Numbered from the stretch's first letter, positions 47,009 through 56,113 are shown. The stretch is 64,000 bases of DNA from Clostridium estertheticum (GCF_026650985.1 NZ_CP086239.1:4614501-4678500); one strand, 5' to 3'. Notes: generated by a model not told the origin, from the letters alone. Made by a program: numbers and translations.

Positions 47009-47692
47009 ATGATTCAAATTAATAATTTATTTTTTTCTTACACAAACGGGGAACCCTATATTCTTAATAATATTGGTTTAACTATAAATAACGGAGAGTA
47101 CCTATCGATATTAGGTGATAACGGCTGCGGTAAAAGTACTCTTGTAAAATTAATACTAAATTTTTTATCTCCTACTAAGGGTTCTATTGTAAATACCGAT
47201 AAGAATATTGGTTATGTGCCTCAAAAGTCTGATTTTCTAAATTCACAATTTCCTATTACTGTATACGAGATGCTTAATTGCTATAGAAAAGTATTAAAAA
47301 TAAAAGATAAGAATTTGGTAACTAGGCGGTTAGAAGCTATTAATATGCTCAATTTTAAAGATTCACTTATAGGAACACTATCAGGCGGCCAATGTCAAAA
47401 AATTTTTATAGTACGCGCATTGCTAGGAGATCCTGATTTATTAATTTTAGATGAGCCATCAACAGGAATTGATGTAACTAGCCAAAAAGAGATTTATAAC
47501 TTAATTAAAGACTTAAATAGGAATAATAAGATAACAGTTATTGCCATTGAGCATAATCTTAATGCTGCCATCAATAATTCGTCCCTTATTTATCATCTAT
47601 CAAAAGGCAAGGGTCATTTATGCACCCCTGATATTTATATTAAAGAATATTTAAAAGCAAACAAAGAGGAGGAATTTAATGTTTCAGTATAG
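47009..47692 (+). CDS. Metal ABC transporter ATP-binding protein (ZnuC type)
   Basis: 227 residues. Walker A GDNGCGKSTL, signature LSGGQCQKIFIVRALL, Walker B LLILDEPSTGID, switch histidine AIEHN. Powers the importer formed with the adjacent permease. TGGAGG site. Overlaps the permease gene by 14 bases. Confidence 0.95.
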   Translation: MIQINNLFFSYTNGEPYILNNIGLTINNGEYLSILGDNGCGKSTLVKLILNFLSPTKGSIVNTDKNIGYVPQKSDFLNSQFPITVYEMLNCYRKVLKIKDKNLVTRRLEAINMLNFKDSLIGTLSGGQCQKIFIVRALLGDPDLLILDEPSTGIDVTSQKEIYNLIKDLNRNNKITVIAIEHNLNAAINNSSLIYHLSKGKGHLCTPDIYIKEYLKANKEEEFNVSV

Positions 47693-48494
47693 CTTTATGC
47701 AAAATGCTTTTATGATTTCTATATTAATTTCTATACTTTGTCCATGCATTGGTTTTTTCCTAGTACTAAGAAGGTATTCAATGATTGGTGATACCTTAGC
47801 GCATGCTTCTCTTGCAGGAGTCGCAATTGGACTTTTATTTAACGGAAATCCCATAATAAGTTCATTCATATTTACATCATTTTGTGGACTTTTAATTGAG
47901 TTTTTAAGAGATTATTTTAAAAAATATGCTGAGTTAATACTTGTTGTAGTTCTGTCTTTAAGTGTTGGTATTGCTATTACCATCATGAGCTCTGGAGAAT
48001 TACATGCAAATGTGAACTCATTCCTATTTGGAAGTGTATTAACTGTAACAAGAGATGATTTATACGCCGTCTTAGTATTAAGTCTTGTATCAATTGTGAC
48101 TTTAATAATATTATATAATAAACTTGTTATTATAGCCTTTGATGAAGAGGCAGCAAAAGTTGGGAGAATAAATGTTAAATTAATCAATTACATTTTTGCT
48201 ATATTGGTTGCTGCTACAATATCTGTTTCTATGAGAATTGTTGGGGTACTTGTTTTAAGCTCAATGATTGCTTTGCCTGTTGCTACAGCAATGCAACTAG
48301 GGAAAGGGTTTAAATCAACCCTTTTATACTCGGTATTGTTTAGTGTTATAGACATACTCTTGTCACTATTTATTTCTTATTATATGAATTGTGCGCCTGG
48401 AGGCATAACTGCATTGATTTCAGTTGTATTACTTGCATTAGTTATATTAATAAAAAAGGTAGGTTTATTATTATCAAAAAAGCGTTACAATTAA
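47679..48494 (+). CDS. Metal ABC transporter permease (ZnuB type)
   Basis: 271 residues with about eight membrane helices. Family marks: CPCIGFFLVLRRYSMIGDTLAHASLAGVA near the start and MRIVGVLVLSSMIALPVATAMQL toward the end. AGGAGG site inside the ATPase gene. Forms the channel of the importer. Confidence 0.95.
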   Translation: MFQYSFMQNAFMISILISILCPCIGFFLVLRRYSMIGDTLAHASLAGVAIGLLFNGNPIISSFIFTSFCGLLIEFLRDYFKKYAELILVVVLSLSVGIAITIMSSGELHANVNSFLFGSVLTVTRDDLYAVLVLSLVSIVTLIILYNKLVIIAFDEEAAKVGRINVKLINYIFAILVAATISVSMRIVGVLVLSSMIALPVATAMQLGKGFKSTLLYSVLFSVIDILLSLFISYYMNCAPGGITALISVVLLALVILIKKVGLLLSKKRYN

Positions 48495-48574
48495 TTTAGG
48501 TAAAAAAACACCTATAATTATAGTTACGTAGGGAGGTTGTTAAGTTTGAAAATTAGTGAGGGAATAAATAAATT

Positions 48575-48979
48575 ATGATATATAAACGTAATAGATTATT
48601 GTATGCTGCGATGACAATGGTTGTAATTATTTTAGGATTAGGTTCAAGAAAGATGGCTAAATTTATTCCAGATTTATTGAATACATATTTGGGTGATGCT
48701 CTGTGGGCATTAATGATTTTTCTTGCTTTGGGATTTATTTTTAGAGAGATGAAAACAAAGTCAGTTGCAATAATTGGGATATTATTTTGTTATATTATTG
48801 AATCAAGCCAGTTGTATCATGCTAATTGGATAGATACTATTAGAAACACAACAATTGGAGGATTGGCACTAGGATATGGATTTTTGTGGAGTGACTTATT
48901 AGCATACAGCCTAGGAATTGGAGCCGGTGTAATTATTGAAATTTTGATTAGAGTAATTAAAAAGGGAGGAAAAGAATGA
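48575..48979 (+). CDS. DUF2809 membrane protein
   Basis: 134 residues with four hydrophobic helices; the segments LGLGSRKM, LGDALWALMIF and IESSQLYHANWIDTIRNT are the DUF2809 pattern. Function unknown. A 10-codon TTG frame (48546-48578) with a GGGAGG site ends over its start (ATGA), possibly a coupling cistron. Its own stop overlaps the next gene's start by four bases. Confidence 0.85.
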   Translation: MIYKRNRLLYAAMTMVVIILGLGSRKMAKFIPDLLNTYLGDALWALMIFLALGFIFREMKTKSVAIIGILFCYIIESSQLYHANWIDTIRNTTIGGLALGYGFLWSDLLAYSLGIGAGVIIEILIRVIKKGGKE

Positions 48980-49296
48980 ATAATTTAAGTTCTATAGACG
49001 ATATAAAAAATTTTATTAAAGAAAACAAATTTGTTATGTTGTATTTTTCATCAGATGGATGTGGTGTGTGTGATGACGTTTTACCCATGATTGAGGAACT
49101 GCTTAAAAAACATCCTAAAGTTATGAGTGGACATGTAGAAATCCAAAACATGCCATCTGTAGCTGGTGTTTTTGGAATATTTACTATTCCTGCGGTTATT
49201 ATGTTTTTAGAAGGAAAAGAGATAGTAAGACAAGCAAGATATATTAATTTTCTAGAACTAAAAGAAAAAATCCAAAGATTTTCTGAATTTGTTTAA
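48976..49296 (+). CDS. Thioredoxin-like protein with CGVC active site
   Basis: 106 residues; thioredoxin fold with YFSSDGCGVCDDVLPMIEEL and cis-proline in IFTIPAVIMFL. The CGVC active site and short form match the thioredoxin-like thiol proteins found singly in clostridia. Translationally coupled to the DUF2809 gene. Substrate unknown. Confidence 0.88.
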   Translation: MNNLSSIDDIKNFIKENKFVMLYFSSDGCGVCDDVLPMIEELLKKHPKVMSGHVEIQNMPSVAGVFGIFTIPAVIMFLEGKEIVRQARYINFLELKEKIQRFSEFV

Positions 49297-49410
49297 CAAC
49301 ATTCCAGTTCATTATTTTATAATCTGAATAAAAGAAATGAGTATAAGTTCTAGTAATGTTAAAGTTTATAAAAAGTTAAATGACTCCAATTAAGTGGAGA
49401 TTTCGTTTAT

Positions 49411-49452
49411 AATACCACACCCCTATAATTGTTATAGAAGTGTGGTATTTTT
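49411..49452 (+). terminator. Intrinsic terminator after the DUF2809-thioredoxin pair
   Basis: AATACCACAC pairs with GTGTGGTATT and an inner CTATAA with TTATAG; TTTTTATTG follows. Confidence 0.85.
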
Positions 49453-49488
49453 ATTGTTTTTGTTTTAGATTATAAAAGAATTACATGG

Positions 49489-50358
49489 TTATTCTGTGCA
49501 GAGTTTTAAAAATTCTATAGATGAAGTGGTTAAAAACTTATTTTTATGATAAATAATATAAAATTTGCGTTTTAAATTAATATCCACTACATTTAGTTTA
49601 CTAATAGTACCATTTTGTATAAAATTCTGAACTAAGCGTAAAGGAAGTATCGCTATACCTAGTCCATTAGATACGCCATTTATAATAGCTTCTGTACTTA
49701 TGCTTTCCCATATTGGAACAGTAGAAAATCCATGAAGTAGTAAGACAGAATCAGCAAGTTCGCGTGTGCCACTATTTTTTTCTCTCATTAAAAACTTTTG
49801 AGTTTCCAAATCTTTAACTGAAATGACTTCTTTTTTTAAAAGAGGATTATTTAAACTACATATAACTACAAGTTCATCATTTAAAAAACTTTTGGAAATA
49901 AGATTCTTGGAGTGAATTACTCCTTCAATAAGAGCAAAATCTAATTTATTATCTATTACCAAATTTTCTATTATATCAGAATTATTTATAGTTACAAAGG
50001 TTTGAATATTGGGATATCTAGATGAAAATTGTTTTATATAGTTTGGCATTAAATGAGTACCGATAGTAATGCTAGAACCGATTCTAAGGACCCCAATTGA
50101 ATCTGAATTTTGAATCGTTGTTTCTAATTCATCAAATAGAGATGTTATGTGAAGAGCATAACTTAATACAATTTTTCCAACTTCGGTTAGATAAAGCTTT
50201 TTAGATAGACGGTCAAATAATTTAACACCATAATAATTTTCCATTTCTTTTATTGCAGTACTGATCGCAGGTTGGGAAATATACATTTTTTTTGCAGCTA
50301 GCGTAATACTACTGTTTTGGCAAACAGCAACAAATATTTTCATATGTCTTAAGTTCAT
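49489..50358 (-). CDS. LysR family regulator
   Basis: 289 residues. N-terminal winged helix (MNLRHMKIFVAVCQNSSITLAAKKMYISQPAISTAIKEME) and a periplasmic-binding-like effector domain. It is transcribed divergently from the chromate transporter pair 111 bases away, so it probably controls that pair. Effector unknown. GGGAGG site. Confidence 0.93.
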   Translation of the reverse strand: MNLRHMKIFVAVCQNSSITLAAKKMYISQPAISTAIKEMENYYGVKLFDRLSKKLYLTEVGKIVLSYALHITSLFDELETTIQNSDSIGVLRIGSSITIGTHLMPNYIKQFSSRYPNIQTFVTINNSDIIENLVIDNKLDFALIEGVIHSKNLISKSFLNDELVVICSLNNPLLKKEVISVKDLETQKFLMREKNSGTRELADSVLLLHGFSTVPIWESISTEAIINGVSNGLGIAILPLRLVQNFIQNGTISKLNVVDINLKRKFYIIYHKNKFLTTSSIEFLKLCTE

Positions 50359-50469
50359 TATTAATTATCCTCCCCACATACATAACTGTTTGGTTATGTA
50401 TATGATTATATAATAGTATTTTACGTATAGTTTTGCAAGAGTTATAATTGGCATTGGGGGTGGAATTAA

Positions 50470-51048
50470 ATGAAAAAAGATGTGAAATTCTATTTAAAGT
50501 TATTTACCTCAACCTTATATTTAAGCTCATTTACCTTTGGTGGAGGGTTTGTTATTATTCCTCTTATGAAAAAGAAATTTGTGGATGAATATAAATGGAT
50601 TGAAGAAAAAGAAATGCTTGATTTAGCAGCTATTGCACAAGCAGCACCAGGTGCAATAGCAGTAAATGCAGCAATAATAGTAGGTTATCGTTTGGCAGGA
50701 GTATTAGGTGCTATGATAACAATAATAGGCACAGTATTACCGCCATTAATTATATTATCAATCATATCGGTAGCATACACAGCATTTAGGGATAGTTTAA
50801 TTGTTAAATATATACTGCGCGGAATGCAGGCCGGAGTTGCAGCGGTTATTATTGATGTAGTAATTAGTATGGTTATTTCTCTTTTTAAAGAAAAAAAATC
50901 ATTACCTATTATGATTATGATAGGTGCTTTTATAGCTACATTTATTCTAAATATTAATGTTATTATAATAATTTTAATAAGCGGTATAATGGGAGCTATT
51001 TCTATTTATTATTCAAAGCACGTAGAAAAGATTGGTGATTTAAAATGA
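50470..51048 (+). CDS. chrA: Chromate transporter, first half (CHR family)
   Basis: 192 residues with five or six membrane helices; FGGGFVIIPLMKKKFV and AAIAQAAPGAIAVNAAI are CHR signatures. In this short-chain form, two separate single-domain proteins pair to make one transporter. TGGGGGTGG-type site. Overlaps the second gene by four bases (ATGA). Confidence 0.9.
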   Translation: MKKDVKFYLKLFTSTLYLSSFTFGGGFVIIPLMKKKFVDEYKWIEEKEMLDLAAIAQAAPGAIAVNAAIIVGYRLAGVLGAMITIIGTVLPPLIILSIISVAYTAFRDSLIVKYILRGMQAGVAAVIIDVVISMVISLFKEKKSLPIMIMIGAFIATFILNINVIIIILISGIMGAISIYYSKHVEKIGDLK

Positions 51049-51620
51049 TATACCTAAAAATATTTTGGAGCTTTTTTCAAATTGGATTATTTAGTGTTGG
51101 TGGTGGTTATGCTGCTATGCCATTAATTCAAAATCAGGTTGTTACTATACACAGTTGGCTATCAATGAACGAATTTGCAGATGTTATAACAATATCTCAG
51201 ATGACGCCTGGACCAATAGCTATTAATTGTGCTACATTTGTAGGTACAAGAATTGCAGGAGTGCCAGGTGCAATCGTGGCAACTATAGGGTGCGTTTTCC
51301 CATCTTGCGTTATTGTTCTTTTTCTGGCTTATCTATATTACAAATATAAAAGCTTATTTATAGTTCAAGGGGTTTTGAATGGACTAAGACCAGCTGTTAT
51401 AGCAATGATAGGCTCCGCAGGTTTAATTTTGTTAATATTAGCATTCTGGAATGGGAAGGGTATATCAAGTAACACTGAAAATATAGATGGTATATCGGTG
51501 GGACTATTTACGATTGCAATTATTATTCTTAGAAAGTGGAAGGTAAATCCTATTTTTATAATGATTGGGAGCGGCGTCCTTGGTTTGTGTATTTATTCAT
51601 TTTATCACTCCGTTCTATAA
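51045..51620 (+). CDS. chrA: Chromate transporter, second half (CHR family)
   Basis: 191 residues, five or six membrane helices; FSVGGGYAAMPLIQNQVV and ITISQMTPGPIAINCATFVG repeat the CHR signatures. Paired with the upstream half. Natural substrate may be another anion such as sulfate; chromate is the name from the family. Confidence 0.9.
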   Translation: MIYLKIFWSFFQIGLFSVGGGYAAMPLIQNQVVTIHSWLSMNEFADVITISQMTPGPIAINCATFVGTRIAGVPGAIVATIGCVFPSCVIVLFLAYLYYKYKSLFIVQGVLNGLRPAVIAMIGSAGLILLILAFWNGKGISSNTENIDGISVGLFTIAIIILRKWKVNPIFIMIGSGVLGLCIYSFYHSVL

Positions 51621-51661
51621 AAAATATGATATCAATAAAGGTAGCATATTTTTAAATTCAA

Positions 51662-51790
51662 TTATATTAATTTGAATTTTACCCCATAATGGTCCGTATT
51701 TATAAATACATACTCAAGGTGTGTAAAATTAGCGCTAGCGCAGGTTTTAATCATTTCTTCTTTTGATATTCTATCATTGTTATTTGACAT
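51662..51790 (-). pseudogene. Possible gene remnant, 42-codon frame
   Basis: A minus-strand frame begins ATG at 51790 (MSNNNDRISKEEMIKTC) and ends at a TAA at 51662-51664. It has no ribosome site and is not the start of any protein I can name; the EYVFINTDHYGVKFKLI part loosely recalls the short strand repeats of DUF723-like or homing-type endonucleases. Most likely a decayed fragment in the gap between the chromate genes and the DUF134 gene. Confidence 0.3.
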
Positions 51791-51865
51791 TGATGTTAAT
51801 CAGTTGTAAAATTTTATATAGCATATGCCACTGAAAATAGTATTTGAAAAGTGAGGATAATATTT

Positions 51866-52318
51866 ATGTCAAGACCAGTGAAAAATAGACGTGTAGAGAA
51901 TTTACCCGAGTATACATACTTTGTACCAGCAGGAAGACGAAAATGTGAAATTGAAGAAATACTCATAAAGGTTGAAGAGTTTGAAGCCATGAGGCTTAAG
52001 GACGTTGAAGATTTAAATCAGGAAGAATGTGCAAAGAAAATGCTCGTTTCAAGACAAACTTTTCAGAATATAATTGATAGTGCAAGGAAGAAGATTGCCA
52101 TAGCTCTAATAGAGGGGAAAGCAATAAATATAAGTGGTGGAAATTACACAAGAAATGTATGCAATTTTAAATGTTTATCTTGCGAAAATACTTACGAAAT
52201 AAAATATGAAGAAGATAGGAAGATTTGCCCATCATGTGGATCTGAGCAAGTGTCTTGTAATAAACGAAGTAGCTTTTGTCAGAGGCAATGTAACAAACAC
52301 AGTATCTCTGATAAATAG
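51866..52318 (+). CDS. DUF134 family HTH protein with C-terminal zinc ribbon
   Basis: 150 residues from ATG 51866 behind GTGAGGA. SRPVKNRRVENLPEYTYFVP and EAMRLKDVEDLNQEECAKKMLVSRQTFQNII (a sigma-70 region-4-like helix-turn-helix) are DUF134 marks. The last third has two Cys pairs (CLSC, CPSC) of a zinc ribbon plus several further cysteines. Neighbour of Mrp and NifX-like genes, a common grouping in anaerobes. Role probably regulatory; target unknown. Confidence 0.9.
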   Translation: MSRPVKNRRVENLPEYTYFVPAGRRKCEIEEILIKVEEFEAMRLKDVEDLNQEECAKKMLVSRQTFQNIIDSARKKIAIALIEGKAINISGGNYTRNVCNFKCLSCENTYEIKYEEDRKICPSCGSEQVSCNKRSSFCQRQCNKHSISDK

Positions 52319-52424
52319 TTTTATAAGAGATTTTATTAAAAAGATTATTGGCATTTGACAATAATGAATAATAGTATTACAATATAAATGGCATATGACA
52401 AATAAAAAAAAGAGGCGATTATGT

Positions 52425-53252
52425 ATGGCTGAGTGTGAAAGTTGTCCGTCAAATGGCGAATGTGATAATAAAGAAACATGTGGTATAGAAAATAATCCAT
52501 TAAATAAAGTTAAAAATATTATCGGTGTTATGAGTGGAAAAGGTGGGGTAGGTAAATCAACAATATCCGTTCTTATTGCACAGGAACTTAATAAAAAAGG
52601 ATATAAGGTTGGTCTTATGGACTCAGATATTACTGGTCCAAGTATACCAAGATTATTAGGTATTAAAGATGTTAAACCTTTTATGAATGAATCGGGTATT
52701 ATACCGGTTAAAACTACTGAGGGTATTGATGTTATTTCAATGAATTTTTTAGTGGAAAATGAAGATGATCCAGTTATTTGGCGAGGACCAGCAGTTTCTG
52801 GTGTTGTTAAGCAGTTTTGGACTGATGTAATATGGGGAGAGCTTGATTATTTAATTATAGATATGCCTCCTGGCACAGGTGATGTTGCTCTAACAGTAAT
52901 GCAATCAATACCAGTTACAGGAATAGTAATGATTTCAACACCACAGGACTTAGTATCTATGATTGTTGGGAAAGCAGTAAATATGGCACACAAGCTAGAC
53001 ATCGATATAATAGGATTAATAGAGAATATGAGTTATATTATTTGTCCAGGATGCACGGAGAAAATAAAAATGTTTGATTCAGATAACATAGACGAATTCT
53101 TAAATAAAAATGATTTAGATTTACTTGGAGAAATTCCAATGTGTAGGGAAATAGTCAATATTTCTAATAAAGGCGAATACAAGTTAAATGATGAATTAAC
53201 AGAAATAACTGAAAATATTATTAATAAAATTATTAAAAAGACAAAAAAATAA
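52425..53252 (+). CDS. Mrp/NBP35 family iron-sulfur carrier ATPase
   Basis: 275 residues from ATG 52425 behind AGAGGCG. Short cysteine-rich start (CESCPSNGECDNKETC), then deviant Walker A MSGKGGVGKSTIS, switch DSDITGPSIPRLLG, and the CPGC pair that binds a bridging cluster. Carries and inserts iron-sulfur clusters. Likely in one unit with the NifX-like gene. Confidence 0.93.
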   Translation: MAECESCPSNGECDNKETCGIENNPLNKVKNIIGVMSGKGGVGKSTISVLIAQELNKKGYKVGLMDSDITGPSIPRLLGIKDVKPFMNESGIIPVKTTEGIDVISMNFLVENEDDPVIWRGPAVSGVVKQFWTDVIWGELDYLIIDMPPGTGDVALTVMQSIPVTGIVMISTPQDLVSMIVGKAVNMAHKLDIDIIGLIENMSYIICPGCTEKIKMFDSDNIDEFLNKNDLDLLGEIPMCREIVNISNKGEYKLNDELTEITENIINKIIKKTKK

Positions 53253-53271
53253 AAAGTGGAGGTAATATTTT

Positions 53272-53628
53272 ATGAAAATAGCAATACCTAATAATGGTAG
53301 TATGGTGAATCAACATTTTGGAATGAGCAAAAGTTTTGTTATTGTTACTATAGAAGATAAAAAAGTTATAAGTACTGAAGAAATATCAGCAGCTGAGCTT
53401 CAACATGAGCATCAAGGATTAGCAGATTTACTCAAAAATCAAGGAGCAACAGTGGTTATTACTGGTGGAATTGGTGGAGGAGCAATAAGCGGCTTAGAGC
53501 AAAATGGTCTTGAGGTAATAAAAGGAGCATCTGGAGAATATTCAAAGGTAATTGAAGAATATATTAATGGAACATTAGAAAATAAAGATGTAGTTTGCAA
53601 TCACCATGGTGAACATCATCATCAATAA
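53272..53628 (+). CDS. NifB/NifX-type dinitrogenase iron-molybdenum cofactor-binding domain protein
   Basis: 118 residues: MKIAIPNNGSMVNQHFGMSKSFVIV and ITGGIGGGAISGLEQNGLEVI are marks of the family. The end is His-rich (NHHGEHHHQ), suggesting metal binding. It is found in many organisms without nitrogenase, and no nif gene is here, so a general iron-sulfur or metal role is more likely. Follows Mrp by 19 bases. Confidence 0.92.
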   Translation: MKIAIPNNGSMVNQHFGMSKSFVIVTIEDKKVISTEEISAAELQHEHQGLADLLKNQGATVVITGGIGGGAISGLEQNGLEVIKGASGEYSKVIEEYINGTLENKDVVCNHHGEHHHQ

Positions 53629-53672
53629 ATAACAGAAAAAAGGGGCACATTGTGCTCCTTTTTTCTGTTATT
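53628..53672. terminator. Strong bidirectional terminator
   Basis: AATAACAGAAAAAAGGGGCAC and its near-perfect complement form a stem of about 20 bases that ends in T-runs on both strands, between convergent genes. Confidence 0.9.
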
Positions 53673-53693
53673 TTACTGCAATAAAAACATAAG

Positions 53694-54089
53694 TCATTTT
53701 TTTAGATTACCATTAAAATCTGATAGTCCATGATTCATATGATATATTGGACCGAATTTATTTTTAAGTAATACATTGACTGCTTTAGGACTTCTACCAC
53801 CTGATGCGCAATGTACTAAAATTGGTTTGCCACGGAATTTTTCCAGCTCTGAAATCCTTGAAGCAATTTCATTGGCCGGCATTAGTTTAGAAGCATTTAT
53901 ATGTCCTGTTTGGTATTCGCTTTTACTTCGTACATCTAAAATAATGAGATTTTTATTCTCGCGTATAAGTTTAACAACTTCCTGGCCAGAAACATTTTTT
54001 ACATTTTTATTAAACCTAATCATTATTTTAGGATATAGTATATAAGCTATTAAAAGGATTAATATTATGGTTAATATGTTATTCATCAT
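53694..54089 (-). CDS. Membrane-anchored rhodanese
   Basis: 131 residues. One N-terminal membrane helix (ILTIILILLIAYILYP) and a rhodanese domain with LDVRSKSEYQTGHINAS and catalytic loop VHCASGGRSPKAVNVLL. Sulfane sulfur transfer at the membrane. Last gene of the leftward group headed by the ArsR gene at 55855; an 88-base gap separates it from the small thioredoxin gene. Confidence 0.9.
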   Translation of the reverse strand: MMNNILTIILILLIAYILYPKIMIRFNKNVKNVSGQEVVKLIRENKNLIILDVRSKSEYQTGHINASKLMPANEIASRISELEKFRGKPILVHCASGGRSPKAVNVLLKNKFGPIYHMNHGLSDFNGNLKK

Positions 54090-54177
54090 TTTTCCTTCTT
54101 TCGATTGATATCATTATATTCAAATAAAACGATGTAAATTACATATAATATGGTTTCATCTTCTAAAGTACATTTAA

Positions 54178-54405
54178 TTATAGATATTTTTTAATTTCAT
54201 CGGGTGATGGAACTCTTCCTATAATTTTCACTTTTTCATCGACTACTAGAGCAGGCGTTTTCATAACTCCATAAGCCATGATTTCTTTAAAATCAGTAAC
54301 CTTTTCTATAGTTGCTACAATACCTAACTCATCTATTGCCTTTCTAGTATTTTCCTCTAGTTTTTTGCAATTAGAACATCCTGAACCTAAAATTTTAATT
54401 ATCAT
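54178..54405 (-). CDS. Small thioredoxin (redox-active disulfide protein 2 type)
   Basis: 75 residues; thioredoxin core with GSGCSNCKKLEENTRKAI (CSNC) and MKTPALVVDEKVKIIGRVPS. Small archaeal-type thioredoxin, often next to DUF318 permeases and ArsR regulators. AAAGGAG site. Probably hands electrons to, or reduces thiol-bound metalloid for, the permease partner; inferred. Confidence 0.92.
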   Translation of the reverse strand: MIIKILGSGCSNCKKLEENTRKAIDELGIVATIEKVTDFKEIMAYGVMKTPALVVDEKVKIIGRVPSPDEIKKYL

Positions 54406-54434
54406 AATATTTCTCCTTTATAATTTATTATTTC

Positions 54435-55451
54435 TTAAACAAATAAGAATGAAAATGCATTGAATAAATATCCTATTATAACTATACCCGTTGCAACTAT
54501 AGCTACAAATATAGTCAGTAATTTAGGTTTTACAACTTTACTAAGCATAATTATTGATGGAAGTGAAAGCGCTGTTACTGCCATCATAAAGGATAATACT
54601 GTACCAATCCCTACCCCTTTTTGAAATAATGCTTCTGCTATTGGTAATGTGCCAAATATATCAGCATACATTGGTATACCTACAGCAGTTGCGAGTAGCA
54701 CTGCAAAAGGATTGTTATTTCCAACTACAGTTTTAATTATTGATTGAGGTATCCAATTGTGTATCGCAGCACCAATACCAACACCTATTAAAACGTATAG
54801 CCAAACTTTATGAACTGTATCTTTAACCTGCTGTTTTGAATAAGATATTCGCTCAGGCCTTGTCATATCAATTACTTCTACATCTACATTTTTTATTTCT
54901 TTTACATAACCTTCTACATATTTTTCAAGATGTAAATTATCAATAATAGTTCCACCAATAACTGCTAAAATTAATCCTACAACAACGTAGGTTATAGCAA
55001 TCTTAGCACCAAAGAAAGACATTAAGATTAATAAAGATGCCAAATCTACAAGTGGTGAAGATATAAGGAAGGAAAAAGTTATTCCAAGTGGAAGTCCTGC
55101 TGAGTTAAATCCTATAAATATTGGGATACTAGAGCAACTACAAAATGGTGTAATGGTTCCAAGTAAGGCTCCTAATATATTTCCCTTTATGCCCTTAATA
55201 TTTCCAAGAATTTTTTTTGTTCTTTCTGGTGGAAAATAACTTTGAATATAGGATATAAGGAAAATCAACACTGATAACAGTATAAATATTTTTATAGTGT
55301 CATAGATAAAAAAGTGTACGCTTCCACCAAGCCTTTCTTTAATAGATAGGCCAAATACGTTTTCTACAAAGCTTTGAATAAGATTTGAGAGCCAGGTCAT
55401 TTTTAAAACCTCATTATTTAGCCAGGTAAATATTTGCGATATTACATTCAT
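54435..55451 (-). CDS. Permease of the DUF318/ArsP family
   Basis: 338 residues from ATG 55451 behind AGGTAGGTGA. About eight membrane helices. TPFCSCSSIPIFIGF with its three cysteines is the family signature, and the second PMYADIFGTLPIAEAL segment repeats it. ArsP members export trivalent organoarsenicals. Preceded by an ArsR gene 36 bases away and followed by the small thioredoxin gene; arsM, which makes methylated arsenicals, lies on the other side. ArsP function is likely but some family members have other substrates. Confidence 0.88.
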   Translation of the reverse strand: MNVISQIFTWLNNEVLKMTWLSNLIQSFVENVFGLSIKERLGGSVHFFIYDTIKIFILLSVLIFLISYIQSYFPPERTKKILGNIKGIKGNILGALLGTITPFCSCSSIPIFIGFNSAGLPLGITFSFLISSPLVDLASLLILMSFFGAKIAITYVVVGLILAVIGGTIIDNLHLEKYVEGYVKEIKNVDVEVIDMTRPERISYSKQQVKDTVHKVWLYVLIGVGIGAAIHNWIPQSIIKTVVGNNNPFAVLLATAVGIPMYADIFGTLPIAEALFQKGVGIGTVLSFMMAVTALSLPSIIMLSKVVKPKLLTIFVAIVATGIVIIGYLFNAFSFLFV

Positions 55452-55495
55452 TATTGTCACCTACCTGCATAATATTTTGAATTATTGATATAGAA

Positions 55496-55855
55496 TTATT
55501 TATTAGTATTACATTTAGTTTTAAATATTTCGATGTATTGATCACCCTTATCAAGCTTTTTTAGATCAGTTTGAATCGTTGTGTAATTTTCTGAATTTGA
55601 AATTATTTTTTCTAATAATTCGTTTAGAAGTTCATTATCCTTGTTAATATAATAATATATAAACTGTTCTTGCCTTTCATCTTTTACAAAGCCCATATCT
55701 CGAAGTTTAGCTAAGTGTTTTGAAATTTTAGGCTGAGATTCTTCTAATATTCCTTGTATTTGGCATACACAGAGTTTTTTATGATATAACAGGACTAAAA
55801 TTCTAAGTCTAGTTTCATCAGATAAAACTTTAAATAAATTTGTTAAATTTTCCAT
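55496..55855 (-). CDS. arsR: ArsR family regulator
   Basis: 119 residues from ATG 55855. Winged helix with LFKVLSDETRLRILVLLYHKKLCVCQIQGIL (the ELCVCD-like metal-binding Cys pair CVC) and ESQPKISKHLAKLRDMGFV. The CVC pair suits arsenite or another soft metal. A GCTTATAT...ATATAAGC palindrome lies upstream. Controls the permease, small thioredoxin and rhodanese genes. Confidence 0.93.
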   Translation of the reverse strand: MENLTNLFKVLSDETRLRILVLLYHKKLCVCQIQGILEESQPKISKHLAKLRDMGFVKDERQEQFIYYYINKDNELLNELLEKIISNSENYTTIQTDLKKLDKGDQYIEIFKTKCNTNK

Positions 55856-55891
55856 TACTTTCACATCCTTTAAGTTAATTATGATAATGTC

Positions 55892-55923
55892 ATGCTTATA
55901 TGCCCATATGAGTATATAAGCAT
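55892..55923 (-). promoter_or_regulatory. ArsR-type operator
   Basis: ATGCTTATAT (55892-55901) and ATATAAGCAT (55914-55923) are perfect inverted repeats with a 12-base centre, 37 bases upstream of the arsR start. Confidence 0.65.
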
Positions 55924-56065
55924 AGTATTCCCTATGAACTTATTTGTCAAGTAATTATTGAAGAATTTTTAGTGAGAGAAACCATAGATTTATTACCCTA
56001 AATACATAATTAAAATATTTAATAAGAATGTGTAACTTATGTCGAAAAAAAGATAAAGATTAATG

Positions 56066-56093
56066 TTGCAATATACAACTGTTGTGTTATACA
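56066..56093 (+). promoter_or_regulatory. Promoter with MarR-type operator for the marR-arsM unit
   Basis: TTGCAA (56066-56071) and TATACA (56088-56093), 16 bases apart. ACAACTGTTGT (56075-56085), a perfect inverted repeat, lies between them, where a bound MarR protein would block RNA polymerase. Confidence 0.55.
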
Positions 56094-56113
56094 ATGTATT
56101 AGAGGTGAAGATG

